Positions 53,558 through 62,777 of a stretch of DNA of 64,000 nt are shown here, piece by piece; the first letter of the stretch is position 1, and each line of letters opens with the position of its first letter. The notes under the pieces were generated by a model. That model was given only the letters and a program-made list of their open reading frames with translations. It ran no database searches and was not told where the DNA came from. The DNA is taken from the NCBI RefSeq assembly GCF_964019845.1, contig NZ_OZ026465.1, forward strand, positions 310,001 through 374,000. Reading direction: 5' to 3'. This DNA is from Spiroplasma endosymbiont of Labia minor. Its GTDB lineage: Bacteria > Bacillota_I > Bacilli_A > Mycoplasmatales > Mycoplasmataceae. Position numbers and translations under genes: made by a program.

Positions 53558-54463
53558 TTAAATATTTTTAACCAACATATTAAATGTTCCATCTGTATCT
53601 AATGATGTAATTGATACATAAAAATATTCATCAGTTACAAGATCATTATTTAAAATAATATCACCTGTTGTGAATGTGTTGTCATCATTTTTTAAAGCAG
53701 TTAAAACATTAATATTTTGAATATTACTTAAATTAATAGTTGTAGTAGTTTTTACATAATCAATAATTGCATGGTAGTATATACCTGATTCAAAATTGAA
53801 TGCATCAATAATTTGACTTGCTAAATATGTAAATCCTTCGTTGTTTAATTTGATATTTGATTTAAAAATATTGTCTGTATGATTTATGTTATTGTTTATT
53901 TCGTAATTAATTGTTAATTTATTTTTAAAAGTACTTAAAATTTGGAACCCCGCAAATTCTTGAGATGATTGATAATTACATAATTTAAAATCATTATCTA
54001 ATCCGTTAAAGAATATAACTGCATTTAAATCTCATGTGTATTCATCTGAAACACTACCTTTAATAACTGATGCAGTTACACTTTTTACTTCGAAATCATC
54101 ATATGTAATTGAAGCATGTAGAATTTCTTCGTATGTTTGTGCTAGTTCTTCTAAATTTCCTTCAAACGCTGTTGCTGAAAATTGTGATTTTGCATCTGTT
54201 ACTGTAAAATTTGAGACAGAATTATTTTGAATGAATCCAATTTTGAAATCTTGTTCGATAAAGTTTATCAAATTTTGCGTTGCATCATACTCACCTGCAA
54301 TTGGTTCATGATTTTCATCAACACTAATTGATGGAACAAATTCATTTATAAGTTGTGTTTCTATTACATCATTTTGTGATGTCATTTTATCTAAATTAAT
54401 TATAGTTGGTGTAACACTTACAACTGGTGCTACAACTGATAATAAGGATAATAAAATTTTCAT
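53558..54463 (-). CDS. Secreted protein with signal peptide, no lipobox cysteine
   Basis: 301 aa (TGA Trp at 54032). MKILLSLLSVVAPVVSVTPT is a signal sequence but contains no Cys, unlike the lipoprotein at 32794. The mature part is acidic, beta-rich with repeated Asn/Thr/Asp segments, a look common to mollicute surface proteins. No known domain. The gene is monocistronic with its own promoter. Confidence 0.75.
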
Positions 54464-54501
54464 ATATTTTCTCCTTTTTGCAATATTTAATTGCTAATTT
54501 C

Positions 54502-54529
54502 ATTATATGCGAAAATATTTAACAATCAA
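54502..54529 (-). promoter_or_regulatory. Promoter of the secreted-protein gene
   Basis: On the minus strand TTGATT (54529-54524), 16-bp spacer, TATAAT (54507-54502), 39 nt before the ATG. Ribosome site AAGGAG. Confidence 0.75.
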
Positions 54530-54767
54530 TATTATTTTAATGATTAATAGACATTGATGATTATTATGTTTATTTTTTGATAATGAATGTAGAATATTAT
54601 CGTTAAATCAGTATCACATAAAAACATTATTAATTAATAAGCAGAATTAATTAATTTGTATTTGTAATTTAGCATTAGATTGATATTTTTTCCTGTAAAT
54701 GAAACACTAAAATATCTCATTTTTTGGTATTTTAGTAATTTTTTTATAAATATTTTAAAAAACTGTT
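54530..54767. other. AT-rich gap with an orphan hairpin-T run
   Basis: About 240 bp without an ORF. It contains an inverted repeat ATTAATTAAT at 54629 and 54646, and ACTAAAATA (54706-54714) with TATTTTAGT (54728-54736) followed by a T tract, a terminator-like structure with no plus-strand gene upstream. Confidence 0.5.
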
Positions 54768-54773
54768 TATAAT
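54768..54773 (+). promoter_or_regulatory. -10 box of the tRNA-Arg gene
   Basis: TATAAT, 11 nt before the mature 5' end. Confidence 0.6.
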
Positions 54774-54784
54774 AAATGTTGTAT

Positions 54785-54861
54785 GCCCATGTAGCTCAGT
54801 AGGATAGAGCACGCGCCTTCTAAGCGTGTTGTCGGAGGTTCGAATCCTCTCGTGGGCGCCA
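54785..54861 (+). tRNA. trnR: tRNA-Arg (anticodon UCU)
   Basis: 77 nt with encoded CCA. Acceptor GCCCATG / CGTGGGC, D-loop AGCTCAGTAGGATAGAGC, anticodon loop CTTCTAA with TCT, T-loop GGTTCGAATCC. Reads AGA, the main Arg codon of this AT-rich genome. Confidence 0.97.
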
Positions 54862-54873
54862 TTTAGATAACTC

Positions 54874-54907
54874 AAAACATGAATATTATATTCATGTTTT
54901 TTTATTT
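54874..54907 (+). terminator. Terminator after tRNA-Arg
   Basis: AAAACATGAATA / TATTCATGTTTT, then a T run. Confidence 0.92.
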
Positions 54908-54944
54908 TTTATATATAATTTAGAATATTGGAGGAATAATAATT

Positions 54945-55718
54945 TTGAATAATTTTTATGATGAAAAACTTAACGAATTAAACGAACTATTTAAAGAAAA
55001 TAAATTTGATCAATTATTAGTTGAAATTCAACAAGAAATTAATATGCCATATGTTCCTTCTGATTTTGAAAAAGAATTATTAGAATTACTAAAAAAAGTA
55101 CAATCAATTAATAAAAATGTAAATTTAAATAATGATGAAAAATCGCTTTGAAGTTTAGAATGAATAGAAAAAATTCTTTTGGATGAAAAGCAAAAAAATA
55201 TCCACATTATAGCAATTAATCAATTAAAAAAAATGAATGCACGTTCGTTAAATAAAACATTAAAGAAATTTTTGACAAATGAAAATTTATCTGATTTAAA
55301 TAAATCAATGCTATTGTTTATTTTAATGGATCAAAAAATTGATGAAGAATATACAATCATTAAAAAAAATGGTCTTTTTAAAATAAATCCAACAAAGAAC
55401 AATTTTGATGAATTATTTGTTGTCATAAATAATGTTTTTAAATTACTAGATGAAACGATAGGTCAAAAAGACATATCGTTGGTTAAAATTTCTAAACAAA
55501 TTACAAATGAATATTTTCTTTTAAATTTTCCTATTTTTTTGGATAAAAATGTCAGCTATTATGAATTTACAGCGGCAATTATTATGCTCAGTTTTAATAT
55601 GTTAGGAATTGAAGAATCATTTTTGAATATTAGAAATAATTATTTTAACTTTGAAGATAGCATTGCATCAAAAGTGTATGATAAAATAAGAACGTGATAT
55701 ACAGATAAGGAAAAATAA
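54945..55718 (+). CDS. DUF3196-like helical protein
   Basis: 257 aa with a TTG start behind GGAGGAATAAT. Helical-repeat protein; the early segment INMPYVPSDFEKELLELL resembles the conserved part of the mollicute DUF3196 family (M. pneumoniae MPN330 group). TGA(Trp) at codons 69, 74 and 251. Function unknown. It heads the cluster leading to obg and nadE. Confidence 0.75.
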
Positions 55719-55721
55719 TTT

Positions 55722-56093
55722 ATGAGTGAATTTATTTTTAATACATCAGATTATAAAACATTTGATGATTCAAATAATGTGATGATAGAAATGTTTGATA
55801 CAACTTGTTCTGTTTGTGGTCTTGAACAAATAGACTGAGTTAGAAAAGATGCACCAAGAACAATCGGAAATATTGCACATGATATTTTAGATGAAAACAC
55901 AAATGTTTCAGATGAATTTCTAGATGATGCGTTGAATGAACCGATTAATGAATGACAAAAATTTGATGATTTAAATGCAGACAATGGTATACCAACTTTT
56001 TTATGTTCAACTTGTTTTGAACAATTAAAAAATAACGAAATTAAAATATCAGATGGACAAATTTTAGAATTAGTAAATGATTCTGAAGAATAA
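55722..56093 (+). CDS. Small acidic protein with two CxxC pairs
   Basis: 123 aa, 3 nt after the previous stop. CSVC (about 29-32) and CSTC (about 98-101) could form one zinc ribbon around an acidic insert. No family recognised. Longer reading frames on the opposite strand are shadows. Confidence 0.7.
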
Positions 56094-56127
56094 TTCAAAA
56101 TTATTTTTGAATTATTTATTTTTTTTC
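56091..56127 (+). terminator. Terminator before obg
   Basis: TAATTCAAAA / TTTTGAATTA, followed by a T-rich tract. Confidence 0.85.
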
Positions 56128-56176
56128 ATTATATTTTAAATGACATAAAATAGAAAATATTTAAGGAGATTGACAA

Positions 56177-57475
56177 ATGAAATTTATTGATATTGCCAAT
56201 TTTAATATAAAAGCAGGTAAAGGTGGCGATGGAGCAGTTTCATTTCGTCATGAACTTTATGTACCAAACGGGGGACCTAATGGCGGTGACGGCGGTGACG
56301 GCGGTGACGTTATTTTTGTGGGTGATGAAGGTAAATCATCTTTACTTGATTTAAAAATTCAAAAAAATTATGTTGCACAAGACGGGCTAAAAGGTGATAT
56401 CAAAAATATGCATGGTAAAAGTGCATCTGATTTAATTATTAATGTTCCCTTAGGAACATTAATAATTAATGTAAAAACAGGTGACATAATTGCTGATGTT
56501 GTAGAAAACAATAAACATTATTTGGTGGCCAAAGGTGGTAAAGGTGGAAGAGGAAATGCAAGATTTGCAACTTCAAGAAACAAAGCACCAACTATTTTTG
56601 AAGCTGGTGAACCTGGACAATATTTTGAAATAAGAGCAGAATTAAAAGTTTTAGCAGATGTTGGTTTTGTTGGATTACCTAATGCTGGTAAATCAACATT
56701 ATTGAGAGCTATATCAAATTCTAAACCGGAAATAGGTGACTATCCTTTTACAACAATTAGCCCACAACTTGGAGTATGTCGTGATAAAAAAGGACGAACT
56801 TTTACAGTTGCAGATCTTCCGGGTTTAATTGAGGGAGCTTCACAAGGAAAAGGTTTAGGTGATGAATTTCTAAAACATATTGAAAGATGTCGAATTATTT
56901 GCCATGTTATTGATATGTCTGGAAATTATGCAACAGAGGATGTTTTTAAAAATTATCAAATTATAAGGCAAGAATTAATAAATTATAATTATAAATTAGA
57001 AAACAGATTAGAAATAATTGTGGCAAATAAAATTGATTTAGAAGAGGCTCAAATCAATTTACTTTATTTTAATGAACAAATTAAAGATAAAAAAATCATT
57101 AAAATATCTGGTTTGAAAAAAACAGGTCTAGATGAATTATTATTAGCAATTGGTGATGCGCTAGAAAATATACCAACACAGGCGTTATGAAATATGCAAG
57201 ATGAAAATACAAATGATAATTCACCAAAAATTTATACATTAGAATCTAAAAAAGATGATACTGTTATTGAAAATTTAGGAAACGGACATTGGAAAATTTC
57301 TGGAGAAGCTATCAAAAAAATTTATAATAAGTTTCCAATATCAACACATGATAATTTACTAGTTTTTAATGAAAACATGTGTCGTTTGGGTATTTATGAT
57401 CAATTGCGTAAACGTGGAGCAAAAAATGGTGATTATGTAAGAATTTATGATATTGAATTGGAATGGATGGGTTAA
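56177..57475 (+). CDS. obg: GTPase Obg with C-terminal OCT domain
   Basis: 432 aa. Gly-rich Obg fold (GGPNGGDGGDGGDV), G domain with GLPNAGKST (166-174), DLPGLIEGAS and ANKIDL, and an OCT domain (WKISGEAIKKIY, ENMCRLGIYDQLRKRGAKNGDYV). The frame passes a TGA(Trp) at 57188; standard-code reading would cut the protein to 337 aa and lose OCT. Ribosome assembly and stress. AAGGAGAT before the ATG. Confidence 0.96.
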
Positions 57476-57478
57476 TTT

Positions 57479-58216
57479 GTGAAACTGGAAATATATTTAA
57501 AAGAAATAGTAGACTGAATTAGAGAAAAAGTAAAAGCTGCAAATGCCGTTGGTGTTATAGTTGGAATTTCTGGTGGAATAGATTCCGCATTAGTTGCAAA
57601 TTTGGCAAAACAAGCATTTCCGAATGATTATTTAACTGTTTGAATGCCATTACATTCTTCGTTAGAAGATGAAGAATGTAAAAATGCATTAGTAAATGAA
57701 AATAATTTAAAATTCAAAACTGTAAATTTATTATCAACATTTAATGAAATTAAAACAGAATTGAATTTGCCAAACGAAACAGCAAAATCAACTCAATTAG
57801 CTTTGGCAAATACAAAAGCAAGATTAAGAATGACAACTCTATATTCTCTCGCACAATCACATAATTATCTTGTTTTGGGTACAGATAATGCAGATGAATG
57901 ACATATTGGTTATTTTACTAAATTTGGTGATGGTGGATGTGATTTATTGCCAATAGTTCATTTATTAAAACAAGAAGTAAAAGAAGCTGCGAAATTTTAT
58001 AATGTTCCAAACATTATTATTGATAGAAAACCAACAGCAGGTTTATGAGAAAATCAAACAGATGAAGCTGAAATAGGTTTTTCATATGAAATTATTGATC
58101 GTTACTTAATAGGTGAAAATGTTTCAACTGATGCAAAAGAAAGAATTGAATACTTACATTTTATATCAGAGCATAAAAGAAACGGTGCTTTGCAACCCAA
58201 AAAAATTATTAGATAA
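57479..58216 (+). CDS. nadE: NH3-dependent NAD+ synthetase
   Basis: 245 aa, GTG start. PP-loop SGGIDS at 31-36, STQLALANTKARLRMTTLYSLA, GTDNADEWHIGYFTKFGDGG and KPTAGLWENQTDEAEIGF are strong family motifs. Converts nicotinate adenine dinucleotide to NAD. No glutaminase domain. Three bases after obg. Confidence 0.95.
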
Positions 58217-58263
58217 TTAAAAAAGGTGAGATAATAAAATTAATAGAGTTAAAGGATAAGATA

Positions 58264-58764
58264 ATGACAAAATATAGTTTAGAACAAGTAGATAATTATT
58301 TGAACAATTTACCAGAAACAGTTGCAAATGAAATAGTAGATGAAGTTATGATTAATATAGATATGGCTTTTGGTATGCAATTATTTGAACCAGCAGTTGA
58401 AGAAATTGTAAGTCAAATGAAAGGCGTAGATATCGCTGAAATTATTAAAGAAGCACAATCGATAGAATTTTCAGATGAAGAAATTTTAGCAGAATTGGAA
58501 AATAGATTAGGAACAGAAGAATCAGCTAAGTATTTCGCGGATGATGCTGTAGATTCAGTTTTATTTAATGTTGAAGGAACTGTTGAATTTAAACATTTTA
58601 TAGAATTAAATAGTATTGATGAACCTGAATTTTTTAAAACTTTAATTGTATTATTGATTGATGAATTTATTGAGTCATTTAAAAGTGAAGAAAATAACAT
58701 TAAGGAATGAAAGCATGATGTTATTGCAGATATTGTTGAATTATTAACAAATGAGGAAAAATAA
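58264..58764 (+). CDS. Uncharacterised acidic protein
   Basis: 166 aa with one TGA(Trp) at codon 149. Very acidic, helical, no membrane span or known motif. It follows nadE by 47 nt with a poor ribosome site (AAAGGATAAG) and ends in a short-stem terminator. Confidence 0.7.
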
Positions 58765-58779
58765 ATTTCCTTTTTTTAT
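58755..58779 (+). terminator. Short-stem terminator
   Basis: GGAAA-AATAAA-TTTCC then seven T. Only 5 bp in the stem. Confidence 0.6.
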
Positions 58780-58881
58780 TTTCAAAATATTTACCCAAAA
58801 AGAGAAAATGATGTATAATAACTGTGTAGTGTTTGATAGGGCTTAAACATTTTACGCAAATATAAGGAGAAAATAATAAAA

Positions 58882-59160
58882 GTGATTTTATTGGTTAATG
58901 ATAAAGGGTCAAATAGATTATTTTATTTATTAGATTGAAGCATTCCTTTGGAAATCATTTTGATTGTTTTTTTTGTTATAGCTTTACTTGCTTTGATTTT
59001 GTTTTTTTTAGCAATGTTTAAAAAACCAAAATCTTTAGTTTTAAACCGTAAGAATTTGTCAAGAGAAGATTTTAAAAAAGTAGAAAAATTTAATGATTTA
59101 AAAAACGATTTTGAACTTGAACTCGCACAAATTAAAAAGGCTATTAGAAATAAAAAATAA
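58882..59160 (+). CDS. Small single-span membrane protein
   Basis: 92 aa, GTG start, TAAGGAG 12 nt upstream. One span (about 21-46, IPLEIILIVFFVIALLALILFFLAMF) then a basic cytoplasmic tail with LSREDFKKVEKFNDL. A TGA(Trp) at codon 19 precedes the span. Unknown function. Confidence 0.65.
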
Positions 59161-59213
59161 TTTAAATTATTTTTCTTTTATATTTGCAATTTAAATTCAA
59201 AGGGGTAATAAGC

Positions 59214-60773
59214 ATGGGTATAATTGCAAATGTCAAATCTTATATAAATGAACCATATACAAATGCGCAAAATTCACAACAAGATAATAATGGACAAATA
59301 ATTCCGAATTATTCTAAATATCAAGTAGAAAATTTTGCACAATACAACAATATTCCATTAGATGAAGATAAAATTATTAGACCAAGAAATTATAATAATA
59401 TGCAACCATCACAACAAGTTTATAATAATTCTGTCATGCCAAATCAAAACTTTAATTCAAATAACTATCCAAATTATAATTATGTTCAACCGCAAACTGA
59501 ATTAGCAAATTCTTCTGATGTTGCAAGATACCAAAATGATTTAACAGAAAATATTCGTCAAGGGCGTTATGCAGAACGAATGGCTAATATAAAAATGCAA
59601 AATAATTACCCTATTTATAATGAAGAAATGATGAATGTTAATGTAGACAATCATTATTCTCAACCATATTTACATGATAATAGAAAAATACAATATCAAC
59701 AACCAATGCAGAATCAATCTCGTTATAATCCTTACCAAAATATAAGCTTTGATGCAGGGTATGCAAGTAATTATAATAATGCAAATTATGCTTATGTCAA
59801 TAATGGTTTTTATGAAAATTATAATAACGGACATAATTTCAATGCCACTCAACCACAAGTTGTCTATCAACCACAAATGTATCAACCTGTAAATTACAAC
59901 AATTTTAATGAATTACAATATCAAAATCATAAAGCAAATAAATATAAAAATACAACAATTATTCCAACACAAATCGCAAAGGAAATTAGAGCTGAAAAAT
60001 GAAGAATTATTCTATTTTTCTTTTTAGGAATTTTTGGAATAGTTTGCGGTTCTATTTTTGCAACAGCATATTTTGTGGCAACTAAATCACTAAATTTATC
60101 TGTAAATGATGAAAACGCACTTATTTGGGGAATGAAATTATCATCAATTCCACAACCATTTTTTACAATTACATCTGGAATAGTGGCATTGATTTTATTT
60201 ATAGTTTCAATAATGGATTATACTTTCATTAAAGCATCCGTTATTAAATATGAAGCACAATTGTTTGCAGGTAGAGAACAAATACCATATTTTATTACAA
60301 AAAATTATCGTAATATGATATCTAGAACAATAATTTTGAATTGAATAGCATTCCCAACATATATTTTTGGTGCAATTACTTTAGGTATTTTATATGGATT
60401 ACAATCAATTCACGAATCTGATCATAATGTATTTTATTTTGGTTTTTGAAAAATTGGTGAAATACCTGATATGACTTCTAACATAACTATTACAACTATT
60501 GTTCTATTTGTTGTTTTGGGGATTCAAATTTTTAATATAATAACAACACGTTCTAGAAAAAATAATATTATTTCTTATTATGGTTATGAAATTTTACCAG
60601 ACAGTGAAATAAGGAGCATTAAAAAAAGAACAAATAGAATTTGTATGGTAATATTTTTAACAATTGTTGCTATTTTATTAATCGCAATTATAATTACAGT
60701 ATTATTGTTTAGAAGAAAAAATAAAAACGCTACTTGAAGATGGCCATGACAAAAAGCAGCAGTGAATGTTTAA
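59214..60773 (+). CDS. Asn/Gln/Tyr-rich membrane protein (MSC_0882-like)
   Basis: 519 aa. Residues 30-255 are low-complexity Asn, Gln, Tyr and Pro with NYNN, QPQ and similar short runs. A basic stretch then leads through TGA(Trp) at 60000 into four spans (about 264-288, 318-342, 380-402, 418-444 and possibly one more). The plan matches what is annotated as MSC_0882 family membrane proteins in Spiroplasma and relatives. The last 28 bp overlap hemW. GGGGTAAT before the ATG. Confidence 0.7.
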
Positions 60774-61864
60774 TAACAAAAGATCAAATTAAAAATGTTT
60801 ATGTTCATATTCCTTTTTGTGAACATATATGTTTTTATTGTGATTTTGTTAAAACTAAAGTTATTTCTGATAAATTAATTGATGATTATTTGGATAAATT
60901 AATTAATGAATGAAAAACAAAAAACTGTGATTATATGTTAGATACAATTTATATTGGTGGTGGAACTCCATCTGTTTTAAATGTAAATCAAATTAATAAA
61001 TTAATGTCTTGCTTTCAAAACAATATTTGTAAAGATACAGAAATTACAATAGAATTAAATCCAGAATCAACAAGAAAAGATAAATTGATAGCATACAAAA
61101 ATAACGGAATAAATCGTATTTCATTGGGTGTTCAAACATTCTCTGATGATTTGCTTAAAAAAATAGGTAGAAAACACACATTAGAAACAATTAAATCTGC
61201 TTTTTATTCAATTAAAGAAGTAGGGTTTGAAAATATTTCAATTGACTTAATGTATAACTTGTTTGATCAAACAAAAAAAGATATCTATTTTGATTTTAAA
61301 ATGATTAAAAAATTAAGACCAAATCACATTTCTTGATATTCATTAATTCTAAAGGAAGACTCAATATGAGGTAAAATGCAAAAAAAATTACCATTGAATG
61401 ATTATAATTTTGATTTGCTAATAAATAAAAAAATGGCTAAATCAAATTTTGAGAGATATGAAATATCAAATTATGCTTTAGATGGCAAAAAATCAAAGCA
61501 TAATTTATGCTATTGAACCAATAAATTATTTTATGGTATAGGTGTTGGAGCATCGGGTTTTGAGTCTTTAGATAATGAATTATCACTAACAAATAATGTT
61601 GGTAATGTTACTAGTTATAAACAAAAAAAAGAAATTTTAACCATTGATGATTATTATTTTCAAATATTAATGATGGGTTTGCGATTAATAGATGGTATTA
61701 ATTTAAATATTGAAAATGATACCTATTTTGCTTTTAAAAGATATGAAATATCAATTCAACGATTAATTTCAAAGAATTTACTTGAAATTAAAAATAATCA
61801 TTTAAAAACAACAGAGCTTGGATATATTAATTTAAATGATGTTTTAATTGAAATATTAGAATAA
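60746..61864 (+). CDS. hemW: HemW-like radical SAM protein
   Basis: 372 aa. Radical-SAM ligands Cys25, Cys29 and Cys32 in IPFCEHICFYCDF, YIGGGTPSVL, ELNPES, GINRISLGVQTFSDDLLKKIGR. Formerly called HemN-like; HemW is now described as a heme chaperone, but organisms without heme also keep it. Four or so TGA(Trp) codons. Starts within the preceding gene. Confidence 0.92.
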
Positions 61865-61891
61865 ATGACGTATTTACGTCATTTTTTTACG
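61863..61891 (+). terminator. Terminator after hemW
   Basis: AAATGACGTA-TT-TACGTCATTT then T. It overlaps the hemW stop. Confidence 0.85.
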
Positions 61892-61913
61892 TAATAATGT
61901 GAGAGGTGAGTCA

Positions 61914-62684
61914 ATGCATGAACTAATTATAAATAAAAATAGACACACAAAAATTATCAAGAATATACAATATAAAGTGGATTTGATTACTAAAATAATA
62001 AAAATGAATCAATTTCATTTGAAAGAATCATCTATTTTTTATTATCCATCTTACATAGAACAAAAATGAAGAAATTTGATATTAATGTTTAGCTTAAATA
62101 AAATTTCAAAGGAAATATTATTAGATAATTTAAATAGAGATTTTAAAAATAACTATTATATCTCTATGTTGATTAATTATTATGTAAAACTAAAAACAGA
62201 GTGAATTCATGATTTTACAAGTGATGACTTACAGAAAATGAAGTCAGATATTACTTATTTGATTACTATTTATATTCAATATTATGGGCATATAATTTTT
62301 GGTAAAGAGTTGATGAAAAAAATTTAAACAAAAGTATATATACCAATCTTACCTAAAATTTTAAATCATTTCAAATTTTCCAAACCATTAAATTTTATTT
62401 TAACTTTAGATGAAAAAAAACTACTCAATGATATTGCAAGTATGAATTACAATGCCACTATTGATGAGTGTTTTACTAAAATTAATATTAAAAAATGAAA
62501 TTCCTATGACGAACTTAAATATTTTAATTTAGAAAGAGCTGCAATAGCTACAATGAAAAAGAAAACAAAAAGAGAGCAATATTTTAGTGAATTAAAACAA
62601 ACTGTTATTAATAGATTGTTATTATATTTTTCAAATTATCATATTAATGATTTAACTGCAGATAGTTCAGCAAAAAATTTATAA
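61914..62684 (+). pseudogene. Unknown gene interrupted by an in-frame TAA
   Basis: From ATG 61914 (AGAGGTGAG upstream) a 137-aa helical frame ends at TAA 62325. The same frame then stays open for 118 more codons to TAA 62682, with the same Lys/Asn/Ile-rich composition and a TGA(Trp). The second part has no start codon with a ribosome site near its beginning. The simplest reading is one gene of about 256 codons with a point mutation. No family recognised; it is not HrcA. Confidence 0.6.
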
Positions 62685-62692
62685 AATTATCA

Positions 62693-62719
62693 TTAGCACT
62701 TGACATAATAGAGTGCTAA
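62693..62719. promoter_or_regulatory. CIRCE operator (HrcA binding site)
   Basis: TTAGCACTT-N9-GAGTGCTAA, one mismatch from the TTAGCACTC-N9-GAGTGCTAA consensus. Predicts HrcA repression of clpB and heat induction. Confidence 0.95.
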
Positions 62720-62729
62720 ATGGTACGAT
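62700..62729 (+). promoter_or_regulatory. clpB promoter overlapping CIRCE
   Basis: TTGACA at 62700-62705 lies inside the operator; TACGAT (62724-62729) preceded by TGG is an extended -10, spacer 18. Confidence 0.75.
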
Positions 62730-62777
62730 ACTTATGAATAGTGATAAATAAATGAATTGCTATTAGGAGGTATTTTT

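Noticed and set aside
53558-54463. Spiralin or another known lipoprotein
   Set aside because: The signal peptide has no lipobox Cys and the sequence does not resemble spiralin in length or composition.
57188-57190. A truncated Obg followed by a separate small gene at 57194
   Set aside because: The TGA is Trp and the downstream sequence is the OCT domain in the same frame.
59300-59900. Repeat or CRISPR-like array
   Set aside because: The repetition is coding low complexity (Asn/Gln/Tyr codons) in one long frame with irregular units and no spacers.
27392-62327. TAA as a reassigned sense codon, suggested by the two in-frame TAA cases
   Set aside because: TAA ends almost every other gene in the window, usually just before a terminator or the next start.
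61914-62684. HrcA as identity of the gene just upstream of the CIRCE element
   Set aside because: No winged-helix start or other HrcA motif is present in either half.
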